From Oasisia sp. SBJ-2009 (lineage: Eukaryota > Annelida > Polychaeta > Sabellida > Siboglinidae), in the NCBI GenBank assembly GCA_964017155.1, contig OZ024854.1, forward strand, positions 21,930,869 to 21,994,868: a stretch of DNA of 64,000 nt, given 5' to 3'. The stretch's first letter is position 1. Each line of letters begins with the position of its first letter. The translations under genes and the position numbers were made by a program. Below the pieces are notes generated by a model that ran no database searches, had not been told where the DNA came from, and was given only the letters and a program-made list of their open reading frames with translations. Shown piece after piece: positions 28,791-41,800 of the stretch.

Positions 28791-30103
28791 GAAAAATAGC
28801 TGCCAACACACCAACATCACGGCAAGACATAAAGGATAATAAGGTTGGTGATTGGCTGAGGTGGTCAATGGCAGAAAGAAAATTGGCTAATGATCAATGT
28901 GGCACAAACAAAATGTGTGATGCTGCAAGCCACACGTCGAGGAGCTGAGTGATTTTACAAAAACACAAACAAAAAAGACCCATCTTCGCCAAATATATTT
29001 TCGCTGTAGTAATTTTTATTTCACCGTAAATTTTCTGTTTCAGCAGAAAATAATACTACAAAATCATAACAGTTGGAAGGCCTGCACTCTATGAAGCTTT
29101 TTGATTACATTGACTATATTGCTTGAATCTTTTTATAATGATTCAGGGTATGTTTACTCTACAACAAGTTAAAGTTTTTTACCATCATAATATGTAATCA
29201 AATAAATTGCAGTGCTGCAATCAACCTGTATTTAACTCTAATAATTACATACCTAAATATCAGCTAGAACACATCAAATGTTATATTCTCACTGTATCGC
29301 CTAACATTTAAAATGCATGAAGCAATGAACGAAAAATTATCCAGGTTTGACAATACAATCCTTCCACTGATCGAGTTACCATCTCAATGTAACTGAAATA
29401 TATTTACCTTCTGATCCGGTAAGAGTTAGCACCTCAGCATTAGCAGGCACTGCCAATGAGGATACAGTAACATATAACCTATGTTTAACTTAGATTCCTT
29501 GTCTGGTGTATAACTATAAATATTGTAAACATTGGAACATATCTGAGTCATACGTGTTTATAGTCCGTTACCGTAAATTGTAAACATCATAATAGTCTGA
29601 GATGACGAACAACCGGATGTAGAATGTTTTTGTTAACATTTTTGTCAACAAGCTGAGTGCCAGACAACAACTAGTAACAGAGCTACATCGGTGACAGGCA
29701 ACAACTTCCCTTCTGTCAAAACACTGTTACTGTCAGTCACTGCCAACGGCCTTTCTCGATACGAGTTTCTGGCTTTCATATTCTGACATCAGCAACGTCA
29801 ACGAATACCGACTATTGTATTATTGTCAGACGAAATCAATCATTAGGTTAAACAAGTACAAGTCATTGGTGTTTATCTCCACAACATTATGTGCATCTTA
29901 CAAACATATAAAACGTTGTTTTTATTCGACAAAGTGCTCTTGCGTAAAGTAACGGCGTCCTTGACCGTGCACACGACCTTACATGGCATCAGCTGCTTAT
30001 GTCGGTTTAATGTTAATTATAACTATGTACAATAGTACTGTGTTGTGTGTCACTAACACGTTAACAACCCATAATATCACACTCCCAACCAAGTATTCTT
30101 ACC

Positions 30104-30488
30104 TTTAATGTCGACGTCTTATTAGAAATATTGAACAAAATGCGCAGAGTAAATCAACAACGTAAACCTGAACTTTTCATGTGTTGCAACAAAATAATAG
30201 CCGCTGTAAAAATATGGATAAGCGCATATGACTATTTGTGGACCTGTTTGACGTTTATATCTGACTATTAAATGAAGCACTCATATCGCAATATTATTGC
30301 AAATATATTATATTATATTTACTATCAATGTAAACGGAGAGTGACGAAAGACCAAAACATACCTTGCGTATGAGACATGTTTAGATGTCTAACATTTCGC
30401 TATACAGAAAGCTCGAACTATATTTCAGACGAAACCCGTGGTTTAATATGCAGTGTGCAAACATTTAATTACTTGGTTTTGCCACTAG
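30104..30488. promoter_or_regulatory. Putative bidirectional promoter, MMADHC / C2orf69
   Basis: C2orf69 starts with the ATG at 30489 on the + strand. On the minus strand a strong donor (attaaag/gtaagaat) lies at 30098-30103, a good candidate for the end of the non-coding first exon of MMADHC. If so, the two start sites lie within about 400 bp. Other minus donors occur at about 29409 and 30361. No TATA box is convincing. Confidence 0.35.
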
Positions 30489-33400
30489 ATGACGTTAGCT
30501 ACTTTAAGCACTCTGTGTAGCCGTTATTTGTTTCCACTTAGCATTATTTTAATAAAATATTCAAGCAAAGGTGCTCATACGTGGTTTGCCATGGGCGATA
30601 ATAGATGTATATGTCATCGATTGACATCAGTGATTGGCGACGGCGAAAAAGTTAATGATGTTGTCTTTTGCGGTGCTGTCTCTGAAATTCCAGAAGGGAA
30701 CGTTGTCTTCTTTCCTGGAGATGTACAGGTAAAGTACCTGGTAATCTTTTCAAAACATTTTTACCACCTCTTTTCAATGTGTATAATTTATGTTCGGCAT
30801 ATCATTCTACATAAATATAATTTCCATTACAAAGAAGTCGGATATTATTGTTTTCAAATTGTGTTTTAGATTAGGGTAATGCCATCGAGTTGACGTAAAT
30901 CTGCCGATGACACAGAGCGTGAACGGTTAGCGCACCCCAGACGCATCACGACTGCAAAGGCGATGTCATGCGATTTGCGAATATGTCCTCAAAACTAATG
31001 CTACATCATTCATTTTTATTCTGTATAATGCAGATTTATTTGTTTTAAGCTTAAATTTATCAAAAGATATTGCTAATTGCTTTATATTTCGACTTCGCAA
31101 TACACACGCGAAACATCGCCTTTGCGTCTCTGATGCGTCTGGCATGCGCCAACCGCTCGCGCCCTGTGACATCGGCTTATTTAAGTCGACTCAACGATAT
31201 TAAAGGACAAAAAAAGACTACGGTTTCGCGTCATACACCTAATAGAGTTTATACAAAGTAACATTACAATTTCCACATATACTCAATTTTTTAACGTCAG
31301 CGGTTTACTCAGAATGTGACTTTAAAGTCTAAAATTCTAACAAAATCCACGATGGTCTAGACGCCGCCATAGTTGAAGGGTTAAATTGGCTTGGCCATTC
31401 AGCGCGCGGCATTCTATGTCTGCTGAAGCCGGTCAGCTTCCTGCGACGTTGTTAAGGGTCAACAACTTCAAGTCTTCAACAGTTCGTTCAGTTGGCGTGA
31501 CATCTAGCAGCTGCTTATAGACGTATATCTAAATCTGTGGTTAAATATATGGTAAACTTTAGTAATTATGCCTTACTATTCGGCATACGGTTGCAATAAT
31601 AGTTGAATCAACCGGTAGTATTGAAGCAATGGATTCACATTGGTGATTTGCGGGCGTACTGTTTGGAATCCCTCCAGTCCAAGAACAGTTCACTTTGCTC
31701 GGTCCATTTTGAGGAGAAATGCTTTGAAGTAGACATGTATCATCAGTTGATGGGATGATTTCAGCGATAACAATAATAGACAACTTTATATTTACCGTCA
31801 TCAGCATGTTACGCGCGTTGCCGAGTTGCAGCCATTTCATGACAACAGCCAAACCCCATGCAGGGAATCTACGCGGAGAGCGCCTCACCGTCGTGACGTC
31901 ATTCTTCGTCTAAGATGGGGTAGCTCACAGTATTTGGATGGCTGGGTGTTAAAAAATATTTTTATGGTAAACCGCTGGCGGTAAAAAATTGAGTATATGT
32001 GGAAATTGTTACTTTATATTAACTCTATTAGGTGTATGCCACGAAACAGTTAACCTTTTTTGTCCTTTAAATTGCTCAAAACCACAATTTAAAATTTATA
32101 TCTGACTTCTTTGTATCGGAAGTGATGTAGAATGACATTCCAAACACATATACATTGAAAAAAGGTGGTAAAAACATTTTGAAAAGGCTCTAATAATTTA
32201 GGCCAGTTAACTGGAAGATTATCAAGTACCTTAAAGTGGAACTGAATTGCAGATGTTTTATTTATACTACTACATACAACTAGTACCACTGTTGTCTGTA
32301 CCAGCGTCTAGTTTACACTTACTAAGTCAGTTACAGTTGGTATGGATTGTAATCAGAATGCCCCAGTGCCTGAATGCCCCACTATCTGAATGCACAAAAC
32401 ATAGTCGAAATGCTCCAACTGCATAGTCGCAATGCCGCAATGGTATAGTGACTATAGTCGCAATGGTATAGTGACTATACACCGTAGTCGCAATGCACCA
32501 CTTTTGGTCAGAATGCACCAGCCCTTTCATCTAAACAACCTTCATATTTGCTCTCAATGCTCGACATCACAGACAGCCTCTGGTCGTCTAGCTCAGATTT
32601 ACGTGCTGTTCCCAATGTCAAGAGAAAGGCCGTAACTCGTCACACTAATTGGAATATTCTTCCTGACCACATTAAATCAGCATGCAGGAGAAAACATTGT
32701 TACATTTTGCCATCACCTGAAAACCTATCTGTTTAATCTCACCTATCCACACTAGCTTCTTAGTGCACCCATCCAATTGTTGACGACCTTTGCACTGACC
32801 TTGACTATGAGAATGCTGAATCACCACTGAGCTTGGATTCTGAGGACATTGGTACCATAGAAGTTACTTATTAATATTTATTATTTTCTAATGTCAAAAC
32901 TATGTATTGATAATAATAGATAATAAGATTATAGATATTAAAACATTACATGTAATTACATTAATATGAATATTAAATGCATAATTAATATAGAAATGAT
33001 GTTTTGTTGAGTTTCTGTACATTCTTGACAGTGACTTGTATTTTGTCTTCATATAATACATAGATGACTGTTTGCCATGTAATTGGCACCAAAAATTCCC
33101 ACAACCTAACGTCATGGTTACATTGGCTCCATTGCACTTGTTTCAGGACTATTCTGAGAACATGCTTGCACATCGAGACAACAAACGCTATGAAGACTGG
33201 AATCTTGAGAGCACCGCGAGATTGCTGTGTCAGCGTTTCCCGCACAATCACATTTGGGTGGTGAAGACGTTACGCATGACCCTGAAAACGTTTGCGGTGT
33301 ACCAAAACTTTGTCACGAGCAATGACATTGGCTGTCCGGAACACGAAGCGGGACAACAGTCGTGGCACCACTTGTGTAAGTTGCTTGCAAATGCAGGGGA

Positions 33401-33860
33401 ACGTCTGCGAGACACTTGCACGAAGCAAGCTGAAGACACGTGTGTTGATGTGAAGGTGAATGCCTCAGCACCATTGACACTTGTCGGATTCAGTAAAGGC
33501 TGCGTGGTCCTCAACCAGCTGGTGTATGACCTCGCTCTGGCAAAGCAAGACAAGGACATGGGGACGTTTACTGACGGCGTCAAGGCCATGTACTGGCTTG
33601 ACGGCGGGCACAACGGTGGAGTGAACACGTGGATCACGCACGAGTCGATCCTTAAGAACCTAGTGGGGGCGAACATTGAAGTCCACAGTCACGTGACCCC
33701 ATATCAGATGGAGGACGATCGGCGGCCGTGGGTGGGGAAGGAACAGAAGAAGTTTGTCGGTCGACTTCAGCGGATGGGAGTTGCCGTGAACAACACGCTG
33801 CATTTCTCCGGGGAGGAGCGATCTCTGGACATGCATTTCCGGTTGCTAAAAGAATTTTGA
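30489..33860 (+). CDS. C2orf69: C2orf69 homologue (UPF0565), hydrolase-like mitochondrial protein
   Basis: Two coding exons, 30489-30728 and 33147-33860 (714 nt with TGA), join in phase 0 to 317 residues. The exon 1/2 junction (VVFFPGDVQ/DYSENM) and blocks YEDWNLE, HIWVVK, NDIGCPEH, LVGFSKGCVVLNQL, MYWLDGGHNGG, HVTPYQM and WVGKEQKKFV identify the vertebrate C2orf69 family. GFSKG is a GxSxG nucleophile-elbow-type motif of alpha/beta hydrolase folds; the human protein is linked to mitochondria and its loss causes a severe autoinflammatory and metabolic disease. The N-terminal ~25 residues are hydrophobic with Arg/Lys, compatible with a targeting sequence; the next Met (MGDNRC, residue 35) is an alternative start. 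The protein lacks the long Ser-rich insert of the human protein. Intron 1 is full of inverted repeats. It is likely divergent from MMADHC. Confidence 0.94.
30877..31196. mobile_element. ~320-bp foldback MITE-like element
   Basis: Arms of about 100 bp at 30877-30979 and 31094-31196 are inverted copies: gagttgacgtaaat, gccgatg.cacag, cagacgcatca and gcaaaggcgatg all recur in complement. The centre is AT-rich, about 115 bp. The arms are GC-rich relative to the flanks. No target duplication was settled. Confidence 0.75.
31200..32070 (+). mobile_element. TTAA-flanked TIR element with THAP remnant, copy 1
   Basis: TTAA at 31200-31203 and 32067-32070 flank an 863-bp element. Terminal inverted repeats of about 110 bp start aggacaaaaaa and include catacacctaatagagtt and aatttccacatatactcaat. 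The TTAA duplication suggests piggyBac-type integration, though the ends are not the classical piggyBac ccc. The + strand interior reads SSLCSVHFEEKCFE near 31690-31730, the C-terminal half of a THAP zinc finger, after an ATG block MVNF at 31551. The 109-residue frame on the minus strand is its shadow. Confidence 0.8.
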
Positions 33861-34084
33861 GGTGGCTGTGGTTTATCTGGTGGTCTGATGTGGCATTTAA
33901 TTTTACGACACTGTCAGCATCAGTGAGGTGGACAGTTACTGTGCCATATGCCTGATTATGGTTTTGTGTCGCATTATCTTACTGCTATAAGTTACAGCTT
34001 TAAAAGACAAGGCATTCGCTATGCTATTGGATTTAAATTTAATGCCGACATTGATGTATATTGACTTTGTATGTTGACATAATG

Positions 34085-34170
34085 TTTATTAATAATAATA
34101 ATAATTAATGCATTTATATAGCGCCATAAATCCAAGTTACCTTGTTCGAAGGTGCTGTTACAAAAGAAAC
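34085..34170 (-). mobile_element. Retroposon 3' tail in C2orf69 3' flank
   Basis: On the minus strand, tttatggcgctatataaatg followed by ATT repeats matches the tail type at 15478-15548. Copy body is not recognisable. Confidence 0.45.
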
Positions 34171-34210
34171 TAAAAGTTAAACATTATAAAAACATGGCAT
34201 CAAATATCGA

Positions 34211-34216
34211 AATAAA
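34211..34216 (+). terminator. Candidate poly(A) signal AATAAA, C2orf69
   Basis: Canonical hexamer 351 bp after the C2orf69 stop. The DNA between is non-coding and includes the retroposon tail, so an earlier variant signal is also possible. Confidence 0.4.
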
Positions 34217-34582
34217 TTATCATAAAAATACACATACTTACAAAAAATGGATTTTTTGACATGATACATGCGCCACGTAATTTAACCGTAAAATTAACGT
34301 TAATTATGTAATGTCGAACAGACCCGGTTAAAATTCAGCAAGGAAATTGACCTAGTGAGTGCCATGCATGGATGCCACGCATCAACTGGGGAAATTAATC
34401 CAACTATGTCACTGGTTGATCGCTAGGCGGCGACACTGTTTTTAGCGATACCGCGTCGGTGGTCATTACATGCATTTTGTCCAGGTCGTGGTTATGGTTA
34501 TTCTCAGCCAAGTTAATGAAACTATAATCGAACTTGCGGAATTATTAATATTTTCCTCATATGCGTTTGCACCTCGTTTGTG

Positions 34583-34900
34583 GGGAGCGGTGGTCGCGCG
34601 GTAGAGCGTCGGACTGTCAATCGACTGTGGACTTCAATGGTTCAATCCCACCTACCGCCGTTTCGAAACTTAGCCTCGGCTCAGGCTAAGCAATTTCATT
34701 CACTCCACATTTGCCTGTGTCTTTCGGAAGAGTCACAAAAAGCCGGTGGTCCCATCTATTTGGTGTCTATGCCAGGGGAAGTAAAATATGTCACACAGGG
34801 GGTAAATGTGTAACCTGTAGTGGACGCACTAATTCTAAAGAAGGACAACTCCTGCGTTAGCCCAAGTTTGGGCTGTTTGGAGGAAACCACCCGAGGACGT
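34583..34900 (+). mobile_element. tRNA-derived SINE, family A, copy 2
   Basis: The head ggagcggtggtcgcgcggta with B box ggttcaatccc matches the copy at 1081. The body continues with ctttcggaagag and aaaagccggtgg, then about 160 bp more that is only weakly matched. Same strand as the first copy, 33.5 kb away. Confidence 0.72.
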
Positions 34901-35569
34901 CAACCTTTCAGAAATCGATTTTTGACCCGTCGAATATGTCAGACGTCCAATGTATTCTTTAAACATCCCATCATGTTTTTCACCTTTTATGATGTATATA
35001 AGTTATTCAGAATGTAAAACATAACATGCGTTTCAAACGGTAGCCTAGCAATTGCAGAGACTATCATGCATGCCCGGCAAATACGTCGGGCATCTTGTAG
35101 TGGCCGCCAAGAATACGCCAGCTCCCAAACGATGTACGTGATCGTTTGCATTTCCTCAACAGTTGAGATGATTATAATCATAGGTCGTCTTTCCCTGGAA
35201 GGCAATACCTCACATTTCAGCTAACGACACGTGTGCTTAATGCGTGTTTCCTGAATAGTGACATCGATATTTCCTCATGTGGCTGTTGTAACCGATACTT
35301 GTAATGGACAACGGAAATTGGCGTGGCGCATATTTTGATATTTCCTTGTGTCTTTCGTCGCGATCACGTTCTATACAGCATGATTTGTTATTAATAAATA
35401 TACGGTGCTTGACTGACGTTACGTCTCTGGATGTGTCTTAGTGGAGGTCGTTCCGTGACATGGCTGTCATAGTATGTTGCTGAATTGTGTACTATTAGCA
35501 CACAGGAGATCGTCGTATAAACACTGACGCAAAATATGAGCTTTACCAGTTGTCATTGATTAAGTATAT

Positions 35570-35570
<1 letters not shown>

Positions 35571-35654
<84 letters not shown>

Positions 35655-35664
35655 TGTGTGTGGG
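35571..35664. repeat. (TG)n(TGCG)n compound microsatellite
   Basis: About 46 bp of TG, then eleven or so tgcg units. Alternating purine-pyrimidine throughout. The surrounding 35.0-36.7 kb shows no gene. Confidence 0.93.
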
Positions 35665-36759
35665 TGCACTATGTCATTCCATATTTTTCATCTAGAAATT
35701 AAGTATCAGTGTTCACATGTATAAATGCGCTCGTGCTGTTTACATTGAACTGCATCAATTAAATAAAACTATAAATTATAAAAACTGTATAAATAATTAT
35801 TAACTACACAGTGAAATATAATAACAGATTGTCAGATGGCGTGGGTCCCATTGTATGAACATATCTCTCCGGCGGCAGTAGTGTACAATATACATTATTT
35901 TTCTTGAGCTAATTAGTCGTTTTTATCAAAAACAATTTAATGTTGGTTCGCGCAGACCAGTAAGAAACTGCCATCCTTCGAACGCTGACACCGCCAGGGG
36001 TCACTGCTGTTGAGGAGCACGGATGAAAGGCGGTGGCTGTTTACTACTATTTGCACGTACAAATGCATGTACGTGCATGCATTTTTTTTTGCACTTTTCC
36101 CCACTCCACCTGATATAAATCTTGTCAAAAGTACTTTCAATCTAACTGAATTTAATCGACTATAATCTAATTTAACTCTAAACCTAATATTAACCCTACA
36201 ACGAACCATAAACTTAAATATGTTTGCACACCGGAACACCCATAAAGGGCATTTAGGCGTGGATGGGTGGCAACTAGCCATCACCGGATTAAATATGGCA
36301 ATAAGCACTGGCGACACGCAGCGGGGCGTTAGAAACTAGCAAACAAAGGAAGTGACGTAACTGTCACATACCGCAATTTCCGCCCACTACTGTCGGTGGA
36401 AACGGCGTTATAATTTTGGTGGATTAACCCGGAATACAAATGCACTGCGTAGCGGGCAGGAAAGGAAAAGGTCATGGTAGGACCGCTGTTTTGTCGTAAT
36501 TGAAGTTGTAGTTAGCCAAGTTATCGTTACCACTCGTCCACTGTATGTATTTGTGCCAATGAGAATGTGAGAATGACGGAAGCATGCCAACTACGCCTTA
36601 GGCAGTAGGCACCGTTTAAATGCCTGTGGTTTCATCATGTGATTCGTGGTAATTATTTTTACAGTACCTCAACCTCCACAAGCACACAAACAACAATTAA
36701 ATATCTAAAACAAGCTCTCTAAACTAGTCTAAACTTTAGACGAGTCAGGAAACGGTTTA

Positions 36760-36879
36760 TCAGCTCTGTTTGTCAGGCTGACGTCGGTTTGGTGGGTTGA
36801 TCAGATTGGCCACGTCTTGGGCACAGGTCTGCACTGTTGGAAGTATAACATCTGCCCAGTCTAGCTGACTTCGTTTGGG
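36760..36879 (-). CDS. Candidate terminal coding exon of an unknown gene
   Basis: On the minus strand a pyrimidine-rich acceptor (ctctttcggttttttag) at 36880 is followed by 39 open codons and TGA, with a coding-like sequence including QLDWADVILPTVQTCAQ and NLINPPNR. I do not recognise the family, and no upstream partner exon was found on this strand between 37 and 50 kb. It could be a chance frame or a transposon remnant. Confidence 0.22.
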   Translation of the reverse strand, partial: PKRSQLDWADVILPTVQTCAQDVANLINPPNRRQPDKQS

Positions 36880-38060
36880 CTAAAAAACCGAAAGAGCTTG
36901 AATCAGAGGTGCAGAGGATGATACTACTGCCTCTAAGTAACATGTTTAAAAAATCGCCACCACGATATATATGAGGATAACAGGCTCTGGGGTTTGGATT
37001 ATGCATTTCTTTAAATATGGAAATAATATGTTTTGACGCGCTCCATTTAAACAAAATGGTGGATATTTAAAAGCCAACTTAAATCATGTATAAAACTCTA
37101 CGTTTTGCATCAACTATATAGCTTTGGATTATGTAGTTCCCAACATATAAAAATAGTAGGCTTCGCCGATATATTAATGTAATTGAGGGACATTTTGGAC
37201 ATCGCTATCTATCCACCAATGTATCCAACACATTACCGATTTGCTTTTTACGACGTAGTGGTGTTTGAAATAAAATGGTGATATTTTTATTGACGACCGC
37301 TATCTTTGAGAAGGGCGGACTTGAAAGACAGAGAAGGCCAAACATTGTATATTTGGAATCATTGCCCCCTAAAACATATCTAATACCAGAATTGGTTCTC
37401 TACATGACGAAGTTATTAAGATACGGGAAACTGAATCGGGCAGCCATTTTGAAACGTGGCGTTCCCCAAGTCGTGCTCGTTTTTTGTAAATTCCTCCTAG
37501 TGGTATTTTAATGCTATAAATTATACACATATTAGTCAAATCAACATTCAGACTTTCTTATGTACCCATTGTTTACGTGGCTATAGGACAGGGCCAGGAC
37601 TAAATTAGGAAACCATATTGATTGTAGACATTGCAGATTGTATGTATTGTGATAGGAAAGAATGTGTTCTTGAACTGTGTATTTTGAGCAGCGAATGCAG
37701 AAAAGGGCCTACCGTAAAACGCAATTGGCAATGTTACTTTGATACGTTTTGCGAGATGCTATGCGTGTGATCGACACTTTGTATTATATAAGGAGAGACA
37801 AAGGGATAACTATCACTGTTACTGTGAAAGAAAATACATGTAATGCAGTAGAGCAATAACGACCCAGGTATTATTGCGAGTGATCGAGTTATTTTGGCCA
37901 GATTTATTTCAATTCACCGAACGCAGAAGCAGAACCTGTCAGAACGTGTAGCTGCTGACAGCCGCATGAGACATACGAGCCGTCGCCCCGGGGCAGGAGC
38001 GTCACGTTGTACTATGGTACTTAACGTACTCAGTGACAGCCTCAGCCTCGTGAGTGTGAC

Positions 38061-38132
38061 ATGGAGGCTGCATTCAACGACTGTACGATCTCGATCGACC
38101 CCCACAGCGTACACCTCGCGCTCCCTACAGGG
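38061..38132 (+). CDS. Candidate first coding exon (24 codons)
   Basis: An ATG at 38061 opens 24 codons (MEAAFNDCTISIDPHSVHLA and four more) ending at a good donor ggg/gtgaga at 38133. The surrounding 37.9-38.1 kb is relatively GC- and CpG-rich. No following exon is visible before the polypurine tract, so support is weak. Confidence 0.2.
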
Positions 38133-38800
38133 GTGAGAAGGGAGAGGGGAGGAGTGGGAGGGAGAACGAGGCCGAGAGCAGATACGCACACACATAATGG
38201 GAGAGTGAAAGACGAGAGAGAGAGAGACAGAAAGAGGGGGGGGGGGGCGGAGGAGAAGAAAAAGTGGGAGAAGAAGGGGTGAAGAGACATGGGAGGGGAA
38301 GACAGGGAGAGGTGGTGTAGAAAGAGAGATGGATGAGCCAAGGACGGTTGACTAGAGACAGACATACACAGACAGACAGACATACAGACATTACGCAAAC
38401 AAAGGGAGGAATAGGGTAGATGATGAAAAAGAGGTGGACGAGGAGGAGGAGGAAGAGAGTGGGAGAGGAATGGTTGAGAGATATGTGTAGGGGGGGGGAG
38501 AGAAAGACAGAAAGAGAGAGGGTGGAGAAAGAGAGACGGATGAGGAGAAGATGGGTCTAGCGAAAGGAATATAAAGAGAGAGCGCGCGCGCTGGAATAAT
38601 GGATAGGGACAAAATCAGGGAGATTGGAAGGGGGGATGAAAGAGAGGAAGTTTGGGATGGAGGGAGAGTACGCGGGAGGGAAGGAGAAAGCGGGAAGAAA
38701 ACATGAGAAAATGAGGAAAGGAACGAAAGGAAGAAAGGAAAAAGAGGGAGCGATGGAGGGAGAAAGGTGGGAGGGAACTGTAGGGGGACAGAGAGCAGGA
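38133..38800. repeat. Polypurine tract, ~670 bp
   Basis: The + strand is almost all A and G (gagagagagaga, a run of about 11 G near 38240, ggaaggagaaag), with few pyrimidines. It yields false Ser/Pro/Leu-rich minus frames. Such tracts can form triplex (H-DNA) structures. Confidence 0.85.
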
Positions 38801-38869
38801 GGTCGACTGAGATGCAATGTCTGTGGAAGCAAAATAGCTGATATGTAAGATTAACTAATGCTTAATTGT

Positions 38870-41800
38870 TTACAACCATACGTTAACAAGGTTAGCGAAC
38901 TATTTAGGCTAGCTGTCAACTCGCCATGGAATACAATTCGGTCGCATCTTTCTTGCCATTTAAATGTGATTCTGTATGTCATGCGATCCAGCATACGGTA
39001 GTGTCAATATGTCCTATTATACAGACTACATTTGTGAGTCTTAATATGTGTTTCATCGTATTAATTTACTACTGCACAATAGCGAACCCCAGAAGAAAAT
39101 GTTGCCTTTGAGTGATAATAAAGGTATTGAAATTTATGGAAAAAAGAGTATAACTTATTTTCTGTTTCACTATGAATAGAGTAGAATGTGAAACATCGGA
39201 CAAATTGACTAGTCCTTAGAAGATCTCTTACTTTCCGAATACTTGATATGAAAACGATCACTAGTAGCTATCAAACCTCTCCCCGTACAACGTAATAATA
39301 CTCCTAAAACGAAGCGAGATTGCGTTAAGCGAAATGACCGTTATAAACGCAAGATGGCAGCACTAGATCGGACTTACCTTTCTCGAAACTTGTGCATGGC
39401 CGTCATGTATTCGGTTGGAACCAGTATCTATTTTAAAATCATTTCATTGTCATCGTCAGAAGAACACAATACCAACAACGACGTGCTATCCTGTCCAGCA
39501 TATTGCGCATGCGTGCTTTAGTTAGATGTGACAGTGCGCCGATTGTCAGAAGCTGTGGCCATTTAGCTGTAGAGATAAGAAGGAACTTGTTACGTAGGTT
39601 TAGTGATAACAATGGCCCGGTCCTTGAAGTACGGTTTCTCTGTGTGTACAGCGATCCCTTCCGAATATACCACTGGTGTGATATTGTTTATTGTAACTGC
39701 AGATGATTGTTTGTAATCATTCTGCTATGTGTCTAACCAACAATAGTTGACTTTTGTTTCCCTTATTAATTAATACATCCATAAGCCGAAGAGGCACCGA
39801 AACAGTGTACCGCTCGACTGGGCATGTTTGATATCACCAACCTTTGTCATTTTCTCTGTTATAAAAAATCTTGAAAATCCGGAGACGGAAATCTACCCGA
39901 CTAGCAGTTCGCCGATACATCCGAGATGAAGGAAAGTTTCCGGTTAAACTGTAATCGGGTCATGTCCTTGAATTCAGTTGAAGTACATTCAGCTATCCAA
40001 GTAAAGTATATTACTATGCCAACAGGTAACAATTCTTAGTAAATAAACGTTACTATTTATATAACGATGTGAGAATGTGCGTCCGTCAGGTATTCAGCGT
40101 CCACATGTCAACATCATTATAGTATTACCCCCATTTCATCAAGTGTGATACCTGTTTTTTTCTGTCCGTAAATTAGCGGGTATCGGTTAAACACCACGTC
40201 CGTGTCCAAAAATAAGGCGAAATCTTATTACGTTCCGTTTAACACATTACCGTACGGCGGACGAACAAAACATGTTTGTATACGTATTTAACTTTCGTGT
40301 TTATAATGCAAAAAATAGTGACCATTAACATAAAAATGCAGTGACCGTGAAAGAAGAAAAATCAGGTTAATGCGCCTTATGAAAATAGGTCGTGCATTCT
40401 GTTTTTTCATTGAGACTTCCGGCATATGTTCACACATATATCTAACTTCGTCATGTAATAGTCGTGAATACTGAACAAATATGTTTTCCCGAACGCTCAC
40501 AAGATAAATTCGCTTACAACAATAAACTATTATTATATTTAACGAGCAGGCATTGACGCTCGAAATGAGTCAGCAAATGATATCCAATATCTGAAATGGC
40601 TAAGTACGTGGACATTGTACATGTTAAGTTCACGTGACCTTCCAAAATATAGCAAATGACCAGACACCTGAATCACGACTAACCGATTCGTAATAAAAAC
40701 TGGCTTGTATTTGGACATTGTTATCGAATAATACTACCCAAATATCATTGTTTTCAGAATGAACATTTATGTAAATCCCCCCTCAGACGTCTGGAATAGA
40801 TGCAAATTTCTCGGATGTTTCGCTTCACATATCCAACAGCACCCAACTGTATTCAGAAGTCCATCCAAATAGGATTGAGATGTCATAATACATAATAATA
40901 ATAATAATTGCGCTTAACTCCTTGGAAACCAACTTCAAACGCGGATCAGAACAAAAAGCTTATTCAGTCTAATACAAATTAATTTAGTATTCCATTCGTC
41001 AACAGTTGGATATTGTCGCAGGGAACTATGATGGATAGGCAAGGTCATAAAGGTACGTTTTAATGACGGTGGAATTTTATAATAATTTCAACTAATCTAA
41101 CACTCATGTAAAACCCCGAATCACCCCAATTTAAAAACTCGAAAGTTGGCAGGTAATAGAATGCCAAGTAAACGATAACTATGCAAAGGTGTTCCAGGTT
41201 TTGGGAAACTTGATAACGTCGAGATTCTTTGAGACGCGTGTGTAACAAACATAACAAGGTGAAAACTGGTAAATACACATACATGTATCCATGAGATGGT
41301 GTTACGTTCTTCAGTAGAAACGTGGGCAGAAAGGTGGTCGGTGTCTGGATGCCACACCCTCGTTATGGTTCGGTGGCCAAATCAATGTCCATTATTACGT
41401 AGCCCGCAGCCAGCTGGTCTGTAACTGCCATTATTCTCACCGCTTGACCCGAATGGCCAGTCCACTGTTGCCGCGGAGTGGGTCAAATCTAAATGTGGTT
41501 TTCAATGATGAATGGGAGGTGAAAAGTTCACGCAGTTTACGCGAATGAATCATTCGACAACGCTATCGTAAACAACACATATAAAGGGAACAACATTAAT
41601 TTGGTTTCATCTCTCATTGTCTGTATTGCTTGCGACCGCTGTTAGACAAATATATCAGCAGGACGACATCAATTCAAAGGCAACATAAGTCGTGTAGCCA
41701 ATGAGACCCAGGTAAATGTTTGCATACGACAATACTAGGCCCAACACAATTAATCTAGAAGTGAATCTTCTTATTCTTAGTCGGTTTACTCGTGGGTTAA

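Larger units (their letters stand above)
30732..32235. repeat. Long inverted repeat filling the front of C2orf69 intron 1
   Basis: About 140 bp starting at the exon 1 donor (aagtacctggtaatctt, ttttcaaaacatttttacca, cattctaca, aaagaagtcggatat) recurs inverted and more diverged at about 32078-32235. The arms enclose two further inverted-repeat elements, 30877-31196 and 31200-32070. Confidence 0.75.
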
